A stretch of DNA of 19,603 nucleotides from Jimgerdemannia flammicorona (GCA_003990745.1 RBNI01002121.1:1-19603), one strand, 5' to 3'; numbered from the stretch's first letter, positions 1 to 10,547 are shown. Notes: generated by a model from the letters alone, not told the origin. Numbers and translations: made by a program.

Positions 1-859
1 GGGTTTCTTCAGGGGCAGGGTCTTGGAGTTCTTGGGCTTCCTCTTCAAAGACAGGGACTTCTTGGGCTTCTTCTTGATTCGGTTCCCAAATGATGAGATG
101 TGAATTGTGGCTGACAGGGTGGTGGGTAGTTGGGGTAGCTCCAATGGGTGCTTCTATGATAATGGGTGGACCTTCAAATATCTCCATAAGACTCATTAGG
201 TGACCTTGATGGTTGTCTCGGAGTGGGGTAGTGTGGAAACCTGGCTGAGTGGGTTCGGTTTGTTGGCTTCCTACGGTGATGTAGTTGCTGCCAGTAGAGT
301 TGGCTACTTCAGATTCTATCCAGTCAGCATCTTCAGTTGAAAGGCAGGAGAGGCTGTCAGCCATTACTCCTTGCAAGTGTGCTATGGCCCAGGGAATATG
401 GCGGAAGATTTGGTGGACACAGAGGGCTCTCTTGATTAGTCGGCTAGTGGTTATCAATTCGGTAATGAGGCCTTCCTAGTTGTCTTCTTGAGTCTCATTG
501 CAAAGGCGGTGTCTGATTTCATAGTCATGCCAGAGGGTCATTCGTTCAGTAGTGTCTTTGAGCTGCTGGATCATTATATACCAGTAGTTGATGAAGTGTC
601 CAAGGTCCTCGGTGTAGAAGTTCAAGTGTTCAGAAGTATCTGGGCGCCAGATGGCCTTCTTGATAGCTTCAAAGATCAGGGTCTTTGGGCCAGGCAAAGG
701 GGTAGAGTGGCAGGAGGTCTGGTTGGATTGGCAAATAGGAGACATTGTGTAATGGGTACTTGGTTCTTTAGTGCTGATCCCTGAGGTGGAGTATGGTTCC
801 TTAAATAACATGGTCTTCATTTTGGCTCGGATCATCTTGTCTTCTTTTGGGATGATCAC
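1..859 (-). CDS. Unidentified open frame, Glu/Pro-rich C-terminus, runs off the window
   Basis: I do not recognise this protein. Reading leftwards from an ATG at 859, the frame is open for about 286 codons to the window edge, broken once by a TAG at 476-478 that could be a mutated CAG. The N-terminal half is mixed and soluble-looking, with Trp, His and Tyr residues (for example HFINYWYIMIQQLKDTTERM). A short helical stretch follows the stop (IKRALCVHQIFRHIPWAIAHL). The last 100 residues are rich in Pro, Thr, Gln and Glu and end in repeats of the EEAQEV/EEAQEL type. No zinc knuckle, protease or polymerase motif is visible. The acidic C-terminus recalls the tail of the Gag-protease element at 10730-14304, so a retroelement Gag is possible but unproven. 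It is clearly less decayed and more GC-rich than the DNA to its right. No signal peptide or membrane segment is seen. Confidence 0.4.
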
Positions 860-999
860 CTAATGGGTCAGGCTGTCTATTTGATTGTCATGCCATTATG
901 TCATCTGATCTTAGCAGTTACCGGTACTCTGTTGTCAATTGCATATGTCACAATAGTTATTAGTAGTATTGACATCATTGCCACTTTTCATTAGGTAAA

Positions 1000-2113
1000 A
1001 AGTATTTTACTATTGATCAGAATTTGTAGATGATGGGTTAGTAGATTTGGTGGTAGATCTTGTACTGATAGAACTAGTACTGAAACTAGTGGCTTATGTA
1101 AAAAATAGATTACTACTTTTATCAGTTTCAGTAGTATTTGTATTACCATGCTTCCCTCAATGGTTCCTGTATTCATATTACCAATACTGGCTTTTTCTAT
1201 AATTATTTTCACTACTCTCTTTATTATTTTCCCAATTATAGCAATGGTGCTTCTTGTATCTATACTTGCTATAGTACTCATAGTAACTATCATACTTGGT
1301 TGATTAGCTAAACTGGTTATCATATTGTTGAGCTTGAGTTTGGGTTTGTCTCCTTTGGCCTTATTGTTTATACTTTCTTTGTTTAACACTATGTTTGTAG
1401 AATCTGTAAAGATATTTTCATTATCATCAGTACTATTTCTTTAGTATATTTCCTTATTCATAAGACTCATTATTATGTGGGTATAATCTGAGAGTTTTCT
1501 ACTCTTATATATGACTACTACTATAATATTATATATATCCAGAAGTCCTCTTATGAGTACTATAATCTTATCTTTATTACTAATGCCATCTGTAGATACA
1601 TATGCTGAGAGAATTCACTGATTTACCAGATTATTAATACAACTAGTATATTTGCAGATACTTTTCTTAGGCTTTATTTGAAGTTCAAATAGCTGAGATT
1701 TCAAGTAGAACTAATTTAATGTAGATGCTTATACATGATAATTATATAGAGCTTCTAATATCTTATAAGCTATTATAATATATATTACGAGCTTTGTTTG
1801 TGAGTTCAACAATATGAATACAATTTTGCATAATGCTCAATGATTATTTACAATATCATAATCTTGAATTAGTACTTGTAGCTTTGTATACTCTACCAAG
1901 CTGGAGATTCATTATATGAAATACCCAAATGGCATAGTCTCTCTCATTGAACATTGGGATAGACCTCTTGGCTATGTTTATGCTAATAACTAGGACTGTA
2001 TTTCTTATACTTATTGAGGTAGTATATATATCTATAGTTGGTGGAATACTTATGATTAGCATATTTATTTTTATACTTATATTACTAGGCTGATTATTAG
2101 ACATTTCTAGCAT
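1000..2113 (-). pseudogene. Decayed Ty1/copia-type retrotransposon gag
   Basis: Read leftwards from an ATG at 2113, the first 85 codons include IPMFNERDYAIWVFHIMNL, which resembles the copia Gag start (a short Phe-Asn-Gly-x-Asn-Tyr-x-x-Trp pattern). After a stop at 1856 the frame changes. A second stretch, about 1640-1440, reads INNLVNQ, then DGISNKDKIIVLIRGLLDIY and SDYTHIIMSLMNKE. This matches the later part of copia Gag, where a flexible 'NxLvxqL' is followed by 'LLrsLPesY' and a run ending in EE/KE. A Ser/Thr/Asn-rich tail follows to about 1000. No zinc knuckle survives unambiguously. Several stops and at least one frameshift make it non-functional. Gag normally assembles the particle that packages element RNA. 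Protease and polymerase should follow on the left, but the sequence changes character near 990, so the element is truncated there. The family call rests on pattern resemblance only. Confidence 0.55.
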
Positions 2114-3130
2114 AGTATATTTTAAAGAAGTGTTTTTACTATAGCTACTTAGTGCTAGCAGGGCTCATAATCTTTATTATAAAGAGAGGGGTATGTTTAT
2201 TAAAGTTGTGTAGATTACATATTTTATTAGTGAATGTTAGAGAAGGTTTAACATAATTAGAATACTGCAGTAAGTTGGGTTATATATAATGGCCAAGGCC
2301 CAAACACTTGGTTAAATATTTTATACTTTACTGATAAATGATATAAATCTGATAGCATAGTATAAGATTATATACTAATATATTGAATTGCTATCCCAAT
2401 AATTTCAAATATAATTTCTGGAGTATTTATATATATATTGACTAAGTAATATTTTGTAGTTTCTGACTATCTAAATATCATTAATTAGATATATAACTTC
2501 TTAGTTATTTATTCCAAAAATGGTTGATCTTTATATTTAGAACAGTAGCTTTTAGCTTTATAATCAGAACAAATATTTTTAACAGTATACTAATTAAGTA
2601 ATATAGTTGCTATAGTACTGATATAGGTTCCAAAGTTTAGGGAATTTAGTATTTTGTTTTTTATATTTATCTCATTTATCTTATTTGTAGCATATTACTT
2701 ATTCATAATATTATTACTTACTGGATCATATAATTACCCTTCATAGTATATAATTATTATTATATATTACTTTTTTATTCTAGTTTATATTTACATTCCA
2801 TTTTTTTAAGAATAGTTGTTTTTTTTTTTAAAAAAAATATATATATATATATCTCTTTGAGTAGAAGTGTTGAAATAGTAACTTGATATATTAGCATATA
2901 ACTTTATAGTTTTATATCATTCATTAGTAATATGGGAAATATATAACTTATATATTATTAATAAAATTACTTCGTCTATTAGATTATGAGCTCTAATATA
3001 CTATATTAAATAAAATTAAATTGAGATTTAATTTAATTTAAAATATAATACATAACTTAACTAAAATATATTTAAATTTAATAATTTTTATTATACTAAA
3101 TTTATCTAAATATTGTAATGGTGATTTCAG
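2114..3130. other. AT-rich stretch with no gene
   Basis: No open frame with protein-like content is visible on either strand. The DNA is extremely AT-rich, with TA-dominated words, and includes a T/A homopolymer and TA run at about 2806-2852. It lies upstream of the copia gag in that element's orientation, so it could hold the decayed 5' LTR and leader. I could not find a second copy in the window to prove this. Confidence 0.5.
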
Positions 3131-3186
3131 AATAATGATATCATTACAGAAGACAGTCTTTCCTTACAAGCTATCAGATTGAAGTA

Positions 3187-4336
3187 TAAGAAGATTATAT
3201 AACATAACTTATCCAGGCTATAAGATGAGCAATGATGATCAATCATAAGTCATTATGACTATAAGATAGATATCTCAAGGAATATAAAGAAAGACTAAGA
3301 AACTGCAGTAGTAGTAACTCAAACAAGACTCATAAAATCCTAAAATAACTCAAAGACTCACTATAAACAAAATACCTACTGCCTGTCAAACCTCAAGGTT
3401 CAGAAATTACTAAGGATTCTCAGTCTAAGAAAGAATATTTCAAGACATCAGGAGAGCCATAAGGACCCATACTGGAAGGACTTCTAGCCTCAATCTGAGT
3501 ACTGATAATTCTTACTACTTTATTCTCTATTGTTGTAAAATGGAAACAAGGATCACTATTACTACTAAATGCCTCTAGATGTGGTAGGAATACAAAATAG
3601 GAAATCTTCTCTGCTGAAAATTCTCAGGCCAGTTTCCAAGAAATATAAGATACTACCCTTATAGATATATATAAATTGAGAGTAGCCAAAAAGATCCATT
3701 AGGTCTTCAGGCATGTACCTTAGTCAATCCTCAACTTGGAGTATACTAGAGTTTCAGACTTCAAGGAATTGTCAACCTATACTAAAAAAAAAAAAAAAAA
3801 AAAAAAAATTGTCAACCCACTACATAGATGCACTGAAGGCTATAGTAGTCACAGAAGCCCAATTCACTATTACTCTCAGAAGTGACAAGGTAGAAGAGTT
3901 CTGGAATCCCATCCTCAAGGATGACTCAGATCAATTTCTATAAAGATTAATCTCAGTGTTCTAAAGTCCTAGTATCCAGATTAGACCCCCTCAAGATTCT
4001 ATCTTTGTCTCCTACTTTATAGAGGAGAATCTTATAGATTGGAGAGCCCCTGATCTCCTTGCTCTCCTCTCTACTACTGCTGAATATGATAACATCATTG
4101 ATAATAATATCATCAGTGATGATATCATCCTACTAATCAACATACATAAAGTATATAAAATGTACAATATATGTAAAATATATGAAATAGATAAGATATT
4201 TGCTGACCTCATTTCCTTTAAAAACATCCTGTCTCTAATCTCTAGTCTTGATGATAGTGATGAAGATGAAGTCCTCAGAATTCAGAATATTCTGCTCAGA
4301 GTTCTTTATGTAACTATTAGAATTCTTCCAGTATTC
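3187..4336 (+). pseudogene. Unidentified decayed reading frame, interrupted by a poly(A) insertion
   Basis: Ignoring stops, one rightward frame gives protein-like content from about 3190 to 4340 once the 40-bp insertion at 3778-3817 is discounted. Upstream of the insertion the frame reads NLEYTRVSDFKEL and downstream it continues STHYIDALKAIVVTEAQF, then SDKVEEFWNPILKDDSDQFL. A stretch from about 3985 to 4336 is open, with an Asp/Ile-rich run and a final acidic cluster (SSLDDSDEDEV). TAG, TAA and TGA stops occur throughout the first half. I recognise no family. The position just left of LINE sequence on the same strand would suit an ORF1, but no nucleic-acid-binding motif is seen. It is certainly not functional now. 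Confidence 0.3.
3767..3817 (+). mobile_element. Minimal retroposed insertion: 6 nt plus poly(A), with 11-bp target duplication
   Basis: AATTGTCAACC occurs at 3767-3777 and again at 3807-3817. Between them lie only TATACT and a run of A residues (the uninterrupted A run is 3784-3808, and its last two bases may belong to the second repeat). A target-site duplication flanking a poly(A) tract is the signature of LINE-type target-primed reverse transcription. Here almost the whole element body has been lost to 5' truncation. Removing the 40 bp (29 inserted plus 11 duplicated) restores one continuous protein-like frame in the surrounding relic. Confidence 0.75.
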
Positions 4337-4375
4337 TGATCTTGTATAACTAATTGTACAGATACTCAAATTTGT

Positions 4376-5541
4376 ATGGCCCTTTCTCCACTATCTTACC
4401 AGTCACAATGGTTTGGTAGGCAACCTTCTGAGTCTACTTTCCACAATTACTACCCCCTCTACCTTGGGTTGATTTGCTATACCTGTTGCAGGGCAGTAGG
4501 AGAGAGGCAATGGTGACAAGTTGCCCCTTTATCAGTATCAGATCAGTGTCTTCTCTACTTCTTTGCAGTTTCTAGTGCCTTTGGCTGTATCTAGAGTGCA
4601 TCTATTTTGGTGCAGTGCCTTCTTCCTTTTGCCATCGCCAACAAGGTGCTGTCTCGGTATATCTCAGACTACATAGAAAGTTAGCTGACCTTGGGCATCA
4701 AGTGCTCAGTATAGATTACCTACAGGTCCTCAGTACCTGTGGTGGGGCCCTCTGGCTTTGATGAGCTTCCCAGCAAGCATAGTTTTAGTATAGGTGACTG
4801 CTTTTCAGGTATTGTTGAGATGGGAGGGGAGATGGCCATCACAGATAGGAGGAAGAGTAATAACAGTAAGCCAGTAGAGTGCTAGGCTGGGTGGTCATCG
4901 AGGCTGGGGCAGGTGCTGCTTTAGTGGGGCCTTTTGATTGATATAGTGTAGTTAGGTAGTAAGTATCACTCTCGGCTTCTTTTGGTGATTCAGCAGGTTG
5001 GGCCCTAGTTATCAGGGGGGATCAGGGGGCCTAAGGCTACCCATTTCAAGCATCTTGGCTACACTCAACTGGAACTGAGAGCTGATACAGTAACATGATC
5101 GAGGCCTGCAGACTTGAGTAGTGGGGTATTGGGGGTCTCCTCCAGTCTCATATGTAAGTCTTTTACTTACCTCAACTGAGAGAACCAGGCTCTACCCACT
5201 ATGTTGTACTTTGATGAGGGTTTTTCTTTGTCTGTCATTCTCTTTGAGGTGGCAGGGGCTATTCTATTTGGCTTGGGCATGGCCTTATACATACATTGGG
5301 TTCTTGGGCATGTGCTTTTGGTCATTGGCATATGGCTGGGTTTCCCCTGGTGGTAGGGAGAGTATGGTGTACAGAATAAGGTACAGGCCAACATAGGCCC
5401 TGCTGTGCCTAGTATGGTTGAGCTGCTGAACAATAGCTAGCTTAGATTAATAGGAGAGCAGTGCTTGATGGGTGGTGGGGGAGGGTTTTGGCCTATATAG
5501 TCTAGGTTCTCTTCCAATAAAAATATGCAGGACATTGAGTC

Positions 5542-5545
<4 letters not shown>
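4376..5545 (+). pseudogene. Unidentified single-frame relic with 3' poly(A) signal
   Basis: From an ATG at 4376 the same frame can be followed for about 390 codons to the poly(A) tract, broken by about 13 stops. About ten of these are TAG, three TGA and none TAA, as expected if CAG, TGG and CGA codons mutated. I do not recognise the product. Visible segments include LLPFAIANKVLSRYISDYIE and, at about 5042, HFKHLGYTQLELRADTV. A strongly hydrophobic, probably membrane-embedded stretch near 5228-5348 contains ILFEVAGAILFGLGMALYIH. Base composition is much less AT-rich than both flanks. AATAAA at 5516-5521 lies 25 bases before the A run, so the segment looks like the 3' part of a polyadenylated transcript copied back into DNA. 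It could be a LINE-mobilised pseudogene or the end of an unknown retroposon. Confidence 0.4.
5516..5521 (+). promoter_or_regulatory. Polyadenylation signal AATAAA
   Basis: Canonical AATAAA, 25 bases upstream of the first base of the long A tract. This spacing is normal for eukaryotic cleavage and polyadenylation, and it supports reading 4376-5545 as a copied transcript on the + strand. Confidence 0.6.

Positions 5546-5619
<74 letters not shown>
5546..5619 (+). repeat. 74-base pure A tract (retroposon tail)
   Basis: An uninterrupted run of 74 A residues directly follows the relic that ends at 5545. Such purity in a region otherwise full of substitutions suggests a recent insertion, replication slippage, or an assembly effect. 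It is best explained as a genuine poly(A) tail laid down by LINE machinery. The sequence after it (GAGGAGGAAGAG) begins the segment that leads into LINE reverse transcriptase. Confidence 0.8.
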
Positions 5620-5624
<5 letters not shown>

Positions 5625-5631
5625 GGAAGAG

Positions 5632-7950
5632 ATACAGATGAGGAAGCTATTGGACACTCTCTGGAGAATTGGCATCCTCTCCAGATAGAGGGTCTTGGGA
5701 ATTTGATTTTATTAGTCTAGAAGAAGGAAATTCTCAGATCTTAATAGTTACAAAATTGAGTATAGTGTTAGGCAAAGATATTCTCTCTTAGGACTTTTAG
5801 AAAAAAAATAGTAGGGGTCTCAGGGGTGTTAAAGAAGATAGCAGCACTCTGTGACTTAGTTCTTATAACTGAGAAGTAAGTCAGAAGACAGAACTTAGAT
5901 CTAGTGATACTGCTATATAAAGATAAGAGTAGGAGAAAGGATTAGAAGAACTGATAGCTAATTATACTTCTGGATATAGACAGGAAGATAGTTATCAAAG
6001 TAATTATTGTATAGCTATAGAGAGTGGCCCAGTAGATACTGGGTGAGAAGTAGCAGAGCTTTGTTGAGAACTAACTAATTAGATATAAGATAATATAGAT
6101 ATATAGTATGATTGAGAGGATGATGGCTTGTGGATTGGATGAGAGGTTGGTCTTTCTGAATTAAGAGAAGACCTATGATCATATTTGGTGGGTCTGACTA
6201 GAGAAGATATTAGATAGGATTTATATTTCTTACTAATTTTGAATCTTGATAATCAGTCTATTAGTGAGTAGCAGGGCAGTAATTATATATAATAGTTATC
6301 AATAGTATTACTTTTCTATTAGAGAGAAGGATTCCCCAGAGAGACCCATTGTCTTCTATTCTATATATACTGTCATTAGAGCTATTGATAGACTAAATTC
6401 GCTATAAGATAGCTAGACTCTCAGTTTTTGAAGTAGTCTGGAAGATTGGGGCCTTTGTAGATAATATTATAATCAGTCTGAGCTTAGTTGCTAATATGAA
6501 TATATTGAGAGAGAAAGTGGAATAGTTTGAGAAATACTCTAGAATAAAGCTCAATTGGCATAAGTGTGAGACTATAGTACTAAAGAATAGTCTAGTAGAT
6601 GGGGACATCATTGGAATAATTATCTCTATAAGAGAGACTATATAGTATCTGAGTGTGTTCCTATCAGTATATAGGTCTATCTTGTCTAGAGCTTGGTAGA
6701 AGAAAAAGGTCATTGTTTGGGAGAAGGCCCTTCAGGGCACAATATCTCTCTCTAGTAGAGAGAGTGATGATACTGAATGTCTACTAGTTATCAAAGTTGT
6801 GATATCTGATATATTACTTGAATTTTCTGATCTGAGTAGTAAAGAGATTATTGAAGTTGACTAAAAACTAGATCTGGACTAGAAAGTAGTATCAGATAGA
6901 ATAGGAGATTTTGGTGACACTAGTGAATAGAGGAGGCCTTGACCTGGTGAACTTCTTTAAGAGACTGTACTACTTGACAGTATAGTGATTAAAGAGAGCT
7001 ATTGAACTAAAGGGTAATGGGTAGATACTACTAATACAGAAGGTCTAGGAGGTGAGGTTTTCCTCCAGAGACTCTTTGAGTGATCTGCTGTTATTGATTG
7101 AACTGAATGGCAGTAGATATTTGTAGTATAAGAACTTTTGGTAGAAGATGATGAATGGTACTCATTATATTGGTCTCTATTAGCAGAGTACTGAGAGAGA
7201 GATATATTGGGGTCTAGTGATATAATAGTGAAATAGACTACTATTGGATAGATCTCTGCTGATTAACTTTACTATTGGTACTGGAGTAAAGTATCAGAGA
7301 GGGGTAGAATAGAATCTATGGTCAGTCAGATAGTAGATAGCTTGGATAGATAAGAAGTAAAACTAGGCTAAGGTCTGGTCCTGAAGTAGTAAGGTATAAA
7401 AGTGTCTTCCTCTAAAGTTCTGAGTAGTATAGTGGTACATACTAAGAAGAAATGTCATATTAAATTTCCATTCAGATCACTTAGTTGATGGAGGGATTTT
7501 TGACTGTAAGAAGTACTATAATATAGAATAAGAGAGAGATTTTATGCAGATGTCTGAATATTTGCTGGGTGAGTGTGAGATACTTAGAGACTTTTAGATA
7601 GCAGTTAAGTGTCATCTAGAAGTAAGACAGCAGATAGATAGTGAGGGGAGTTATTGGGAAAACTTGAGAGAGAGAATAGTAGATTGTATTAGTAATGAGT
7701 AACTTACTATTAAGTGGATTTTGGCAGTATGGGTAGAGTTGGTTAATTATTGGGAGTATGTATTTGAGAAGAGTTAGAGAATAAGCTTGAAGGAGTAATT
7801 GGTGAGGTAGAAGAGATTGATGAAGGATGTTATATCTGACTGGCTAATAGATAGAGTAGAGCCTTTAGAGTAGTTATTGTCAGTATTTAATGAAGGACAT
7901 TTGTATATTGAATAGTGGAAAAATTATAATAGTTAATAGTCTAATAGTTT
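5632..7950 (+). pseudogene. LINE (non-LTR retrotransposon) ORF2 relic: reverse transcriptase and C-terminal region
   Basis: Motifs appear in order. Near 5950 a KN--LIILLDIDRKI run matches the 'NWRPI-LLNTD-K' block. Near 6030-6190 come an LGE...FVEN segment and LVFLN-EKTYDHIWW, matching 'FLDQEKAYDRV'. Near 6451 AFVDN stands where the catalytic 'FADD' belongs. Then RIKLNWHKCETIVL, YLSVFL and SRAW-KKK (6540-6700) match the post-catalytic thumb. At 6926 NRGGLDLVNFFKRLYYL matches the late 'GGLgLpdl' block. These lie in three frames, so there are at least two frameshifts, plus many stops. The family copies element RNA by target-primed reverse transcription at a nicked chromosomal site. The endonuclease domain expected upstream was not found; the left part seems replaced by the poly(A)-tailed segment. 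Both aspartates needed for catalysis are no longer adjacent, so the enzyme is dead. Confidence 0.75.
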
Positions 7951-8060
7951 TTAATTATAAAGAAGTAAGAGATAGACCTTCTAGGGGGATAGAGTAGGGG
8001 TAAGAGTATTGTATTTTATAAATATAGATTAGTCAGATAATAAAATGAGTCTAAGTAACT

Positions 8061-8093
8061 ATAAAATAAAAATAAAAAAAATAAATAAAAAAA
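8061..8093 (+). repeat. A-rich (TAAA-type) 3' tail of the LINE
   Basis: A run made almost only of A with scattered T (units such as ATAAA and AATAAA) ends exactly where sequence of the opposite-strand copia reverse transcriptase begins. LINEs of several clades end in poly(A) or short A-rich repeats, so this is taken as the element's 3' terminus and insertion junction. About 110 bases between the last LINE-like codons (near 7950) and this tail would be 3' untranslated. Confidence 0.55.
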
Positions 8094-8099
8094 TAGACC

Positions 8100-8779
8100 T
8101 AATATAATCCTATGACTTATCAATTAGTCAGAAGTGATACTAGATCTTATATATTATTCTCAATAAGTGAATTATACTCTTTATCTATGGCTTGCTTCTA
8201 TCTCTTATTGTTAGAAGAAGTTATTACTTCATCATATATATTTGGTTTACTGAAAGTTATAATAAATATACATTTATATATATATTTCAATATTGATATC
8301 TTTTATCAATAACTCCTTCTCCTATTGAGAGGTTATAATCTTTTACTAGTCTACTTTTTTCTACTATTCTAATATAGGTACCTTGAGATATTTATATAGC
8401 TATATCAGTTCTTATTACTTGAGATTTTTCTGATAGTATTGTCTGTGAGACAGTCATATTCTATATCTGTTAGATAAGCCTTAGTGGGGATAATTGCTTT
8501 ATAATAAAGCTTTTTAAATCTGATAACTTCTTCTGTCTCAGGAATAGTATTAATAACTAAGATAGTTGAAGATCTTAAAGGAATGTTTTTATTTTTCTCT
8601 GAATAGATATTAAACATATGTTTTGTCTTTTTATATAAGTATATAACTCTCAAGCCACCAAAATCACACATCACCCTCAGAAAAAATTTAGAAACTATAT
8701 GCAAGATTACAAAATGAGTCACTGAAGAGATCACCTGATCACACAAAATATGCCAGCAAGTATGAGGATTTATTGCCAA
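8100..8779 (-). pseudogene. Ty1/copia-type integrase C-terminus and reverse transcriptase N-terminus, truncated
   Basis: Reading leftwards, the open frame at 8779-8405 contains KKTKHMFNIYSEKNK, then TIPETEEVIRFKKLYY. This resembles the end of copia integrase, where 'KFDPRSEKGI.VGYE' is followed by 'p.t.eVi.srdV.F'. In another frame, 8247-8092, comes KPNIYDEVITSSNNK, then QAIDKEYNSLIENNI-DLV and VIGLY-VYF. This is a close match to the classic start of copia reverse transcriptase, 'P.ty.eA......W..Am..E..sL..N.tW.lV......v.g.kWV'. The stops sit where Trp codons belong (TGG to TAG or TAA). The frame is lost at the A-rich tail of the neighbouring LINE, suggesting the LINE inserted just after the 'kWV' motif. 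The catalytic palm is absent. This copy cannot be continuous with the gag at 1000-2113, because gag should lie to its right. Confidence 0.7.
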
Positions 8780-9613
8780 GATACAAAAATACTAGAAGAA
8801 ATACTATAACCACAAGACTGATCTTGAACCTCTACATATTAAATAACTAGTCTTAGTATACTATACTATTATAAAAGAAAATTAAAGTACCAAACTCAAA
8901 CCAAAATGAGAAGAACCCTATCTCATCTATCAAAGGTTTATGAATTACACTTATACTCAAGACTAAGATATACTATAACTATATATGTAAGACCTTATTA
9001 CTCAGCAGAAGCAAAATGCATTTGAACAATACCATTTACTCTATCTGTATCACCTCTGTTGGAGAATGATGGATGCTTTATCTAGAACTCAAGAAAGCTG
9101 ACATTATCAAAACCAATCTCAAGTCTATCTACATGACAGATATTACTACTAGAAATTATCTTAGATTATAGAAAATATTATTTCTGAGAGGTTCAAACCC
9201 CCAGCTATAACAATAGGAGCCCTTGCTCTAAACAAGAATGGTCAGTCCTTACAAATATACCAATGATCTAAAAAAAAAAGAAAACCAAGACCTGTTATTC
9301 TTATACAACTACTGCTACTAAGAATAGCTTTAATTTTGCAAGAAGCAGATAGTATGACAATATCTCAAAACTGATGATATCAGAAGTTAAGAGACTTCTC
9401 AGACTCTATCAGAGATGATGTCATCAATAGTGATCTTATCAAAGACTACTCAGACAGCATCTAAATCTATAAATAGCTTAGCAGTTATTAGTATAGTTAG
9501 ATTAGTCTTATATAATCAGTTCATATTTATACTATATAACTGTATTCCAACTCAGTAAGGCACTAAGTACTACATTTATATTTAGCTTAGTCCAGATAGC
9601 CCCTCATTAGTAT
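8780..9613. other. Decayed region, weak coding traces only
   Basis: A rightward frame from about 8995 to 9265 is nearly open and protein-like (for example FEQYHLLYLYHLCWRMMDAL, then RFKPPAITIGALALNKNGQS). An Asp/Ser-rich stretch near 9390-9460 resembles in style the acidic end of the relic at 3187-4336. No family could be named. The leftward strand should hold the copia integrase core if that element was once complete, but I could not see its motifs. Bases 9490-9613 are AT-rich and end at the left LTR. Confidence 0.3.
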
Positions 9614-10100
9614 TGTAATATGTCTGGCTCAATAAAGGCAAATTATAAGGTTGGGAGTTGGTGTAGTTTGGCTTAAGCCCCCAGTTATATTATTAAAAGC
9701 AACAAAATGTTCTTGGTATTTAGTGGTATAATAGTCAAAACTGAATATCTGTAAGTGATTTGTGTATCAATTTTCTTATTGAGATGGTTCTCTAGGTATA
9801 GTGGCAATTTGTGTATATATGGTGCAGTAATCTCCAAAAGTACTAGCAACAGATTCTCTGAATTAGACTCACTGGGAATAAACTAATAACTCAGATGATG
9901 CATATTACTCAAATATTATAGATAACTTGGATAACTCAGATGACTTGAAAATGGTAGATTTTTAGCAAGTTATATCAAAGACTGACTTTGTTTATATGGG
10001 GTTATGTTATAGACTAGCTCTACTGTGAAGTTGCATCAGATAGACTAACTTGTAGCAAGAATAGTGGGCTTTCTGGGAATGTGGGTTTCTCTTCAAAAGG

Positions 10101-10260
10101 CAGCAAAGTTCTTTCTTAAACTTGGTGGTTTCTTCAGGCTTATCTGATAAGTGAACCAAAATATAGTGGCTTATTCCTTAAGTAGCAGGTTACTCAAATA
10201 ACAGCAAAGTTCTTTCTTGAACTTAGTGACAAACTTCAGGCTTATCTGGCAAGTGAATTA
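10101..10260. repeat. Internal ~101-bp tandem duplication within the LTR
   Basis: CAGCAAAGTTCTTTCTT...CTTCAGGCTTATCTG occurs at 10101 and again at 10202, each followed by AAGTGAA. The same pair is present in the right LTR (about 15112 and 15213). The duplication therefore predates this insertion and belongs to the element family. Confidence 0.7.
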
Positions 10261-10460
10261 AGGCTTTGTATCAGAAAGTGGACCAGAGTGGAAATAAGGG
10301 AACCAATGCTCAATCTTTAGAAGCTTCTTTAGTTTGTACTTTAATTCAGACTGAGGTTTATTTACTCTTGTCTCTGGGGTATTTTATATATTGTAGTTGT
10401 TATCTGATTGCTATATAGCTAACTATAGATTTGCTATCTATAGTAGGTGTGCTGGTTTGG

Positions 10461-10547
10461 CACAGATATGTAGGTCTAACACAAGTATGTAGGTCTAGCA
10501 CAGATATACAGGTCTAGTACAGGTGTGTAGGTCCTGCACAGATATAC
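10461..10547. repeat. 19-bp tandem repeat in LTR U3
   Basis: Four units of 19 bases plus a partial fifth, at 10461, 10480, 10499, 10518 and 10537, with consensus CACAGATATGTAGGTCTAG. Tandem repeats in U3 of LTR elements often hold transcription-factor sites, so an enhancer role is plausible but not shown. The right LTR has lost this part. Confidence 0.75.

Noticed and set aside
2806..2852. T/A homopolymer and TA run as a regulatory element
   Set aside because: Nothing around it supports a promoter or terminator; it fits simple low-complexity sequence.
5121..5433. Two overlapping short frames on opposite strands
   Set aside because: Both are shadows of the longer plus-strand frame that begins at 4376.
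4376..5545. TAG reassigned to an amino acid
   Set aside because: Other relics in the window carry TAA and TGA stops as well, and known catalytic residues are mutated in the same way; decay by C-to-T change explains all of it.
4847..5631. AGGAGGAAGAG at 4847-4857 and 5621-5631 as a target duplication of the poly(A)-tailed segment
   Set aside because: The motif is low-complexity purine sequence, the reading frame continues across the left copy, and the composition boundary lies near 4376, not 4857.
7972..8100. ATAGACCT at 7972 and 8093 as an 8-bp target duplication of a small A-tailed retroposon
   Set aside because: Eight bases in AT-rich DNA is easily chance, and the interval is as well explained as the LINE 3' untranslated region.
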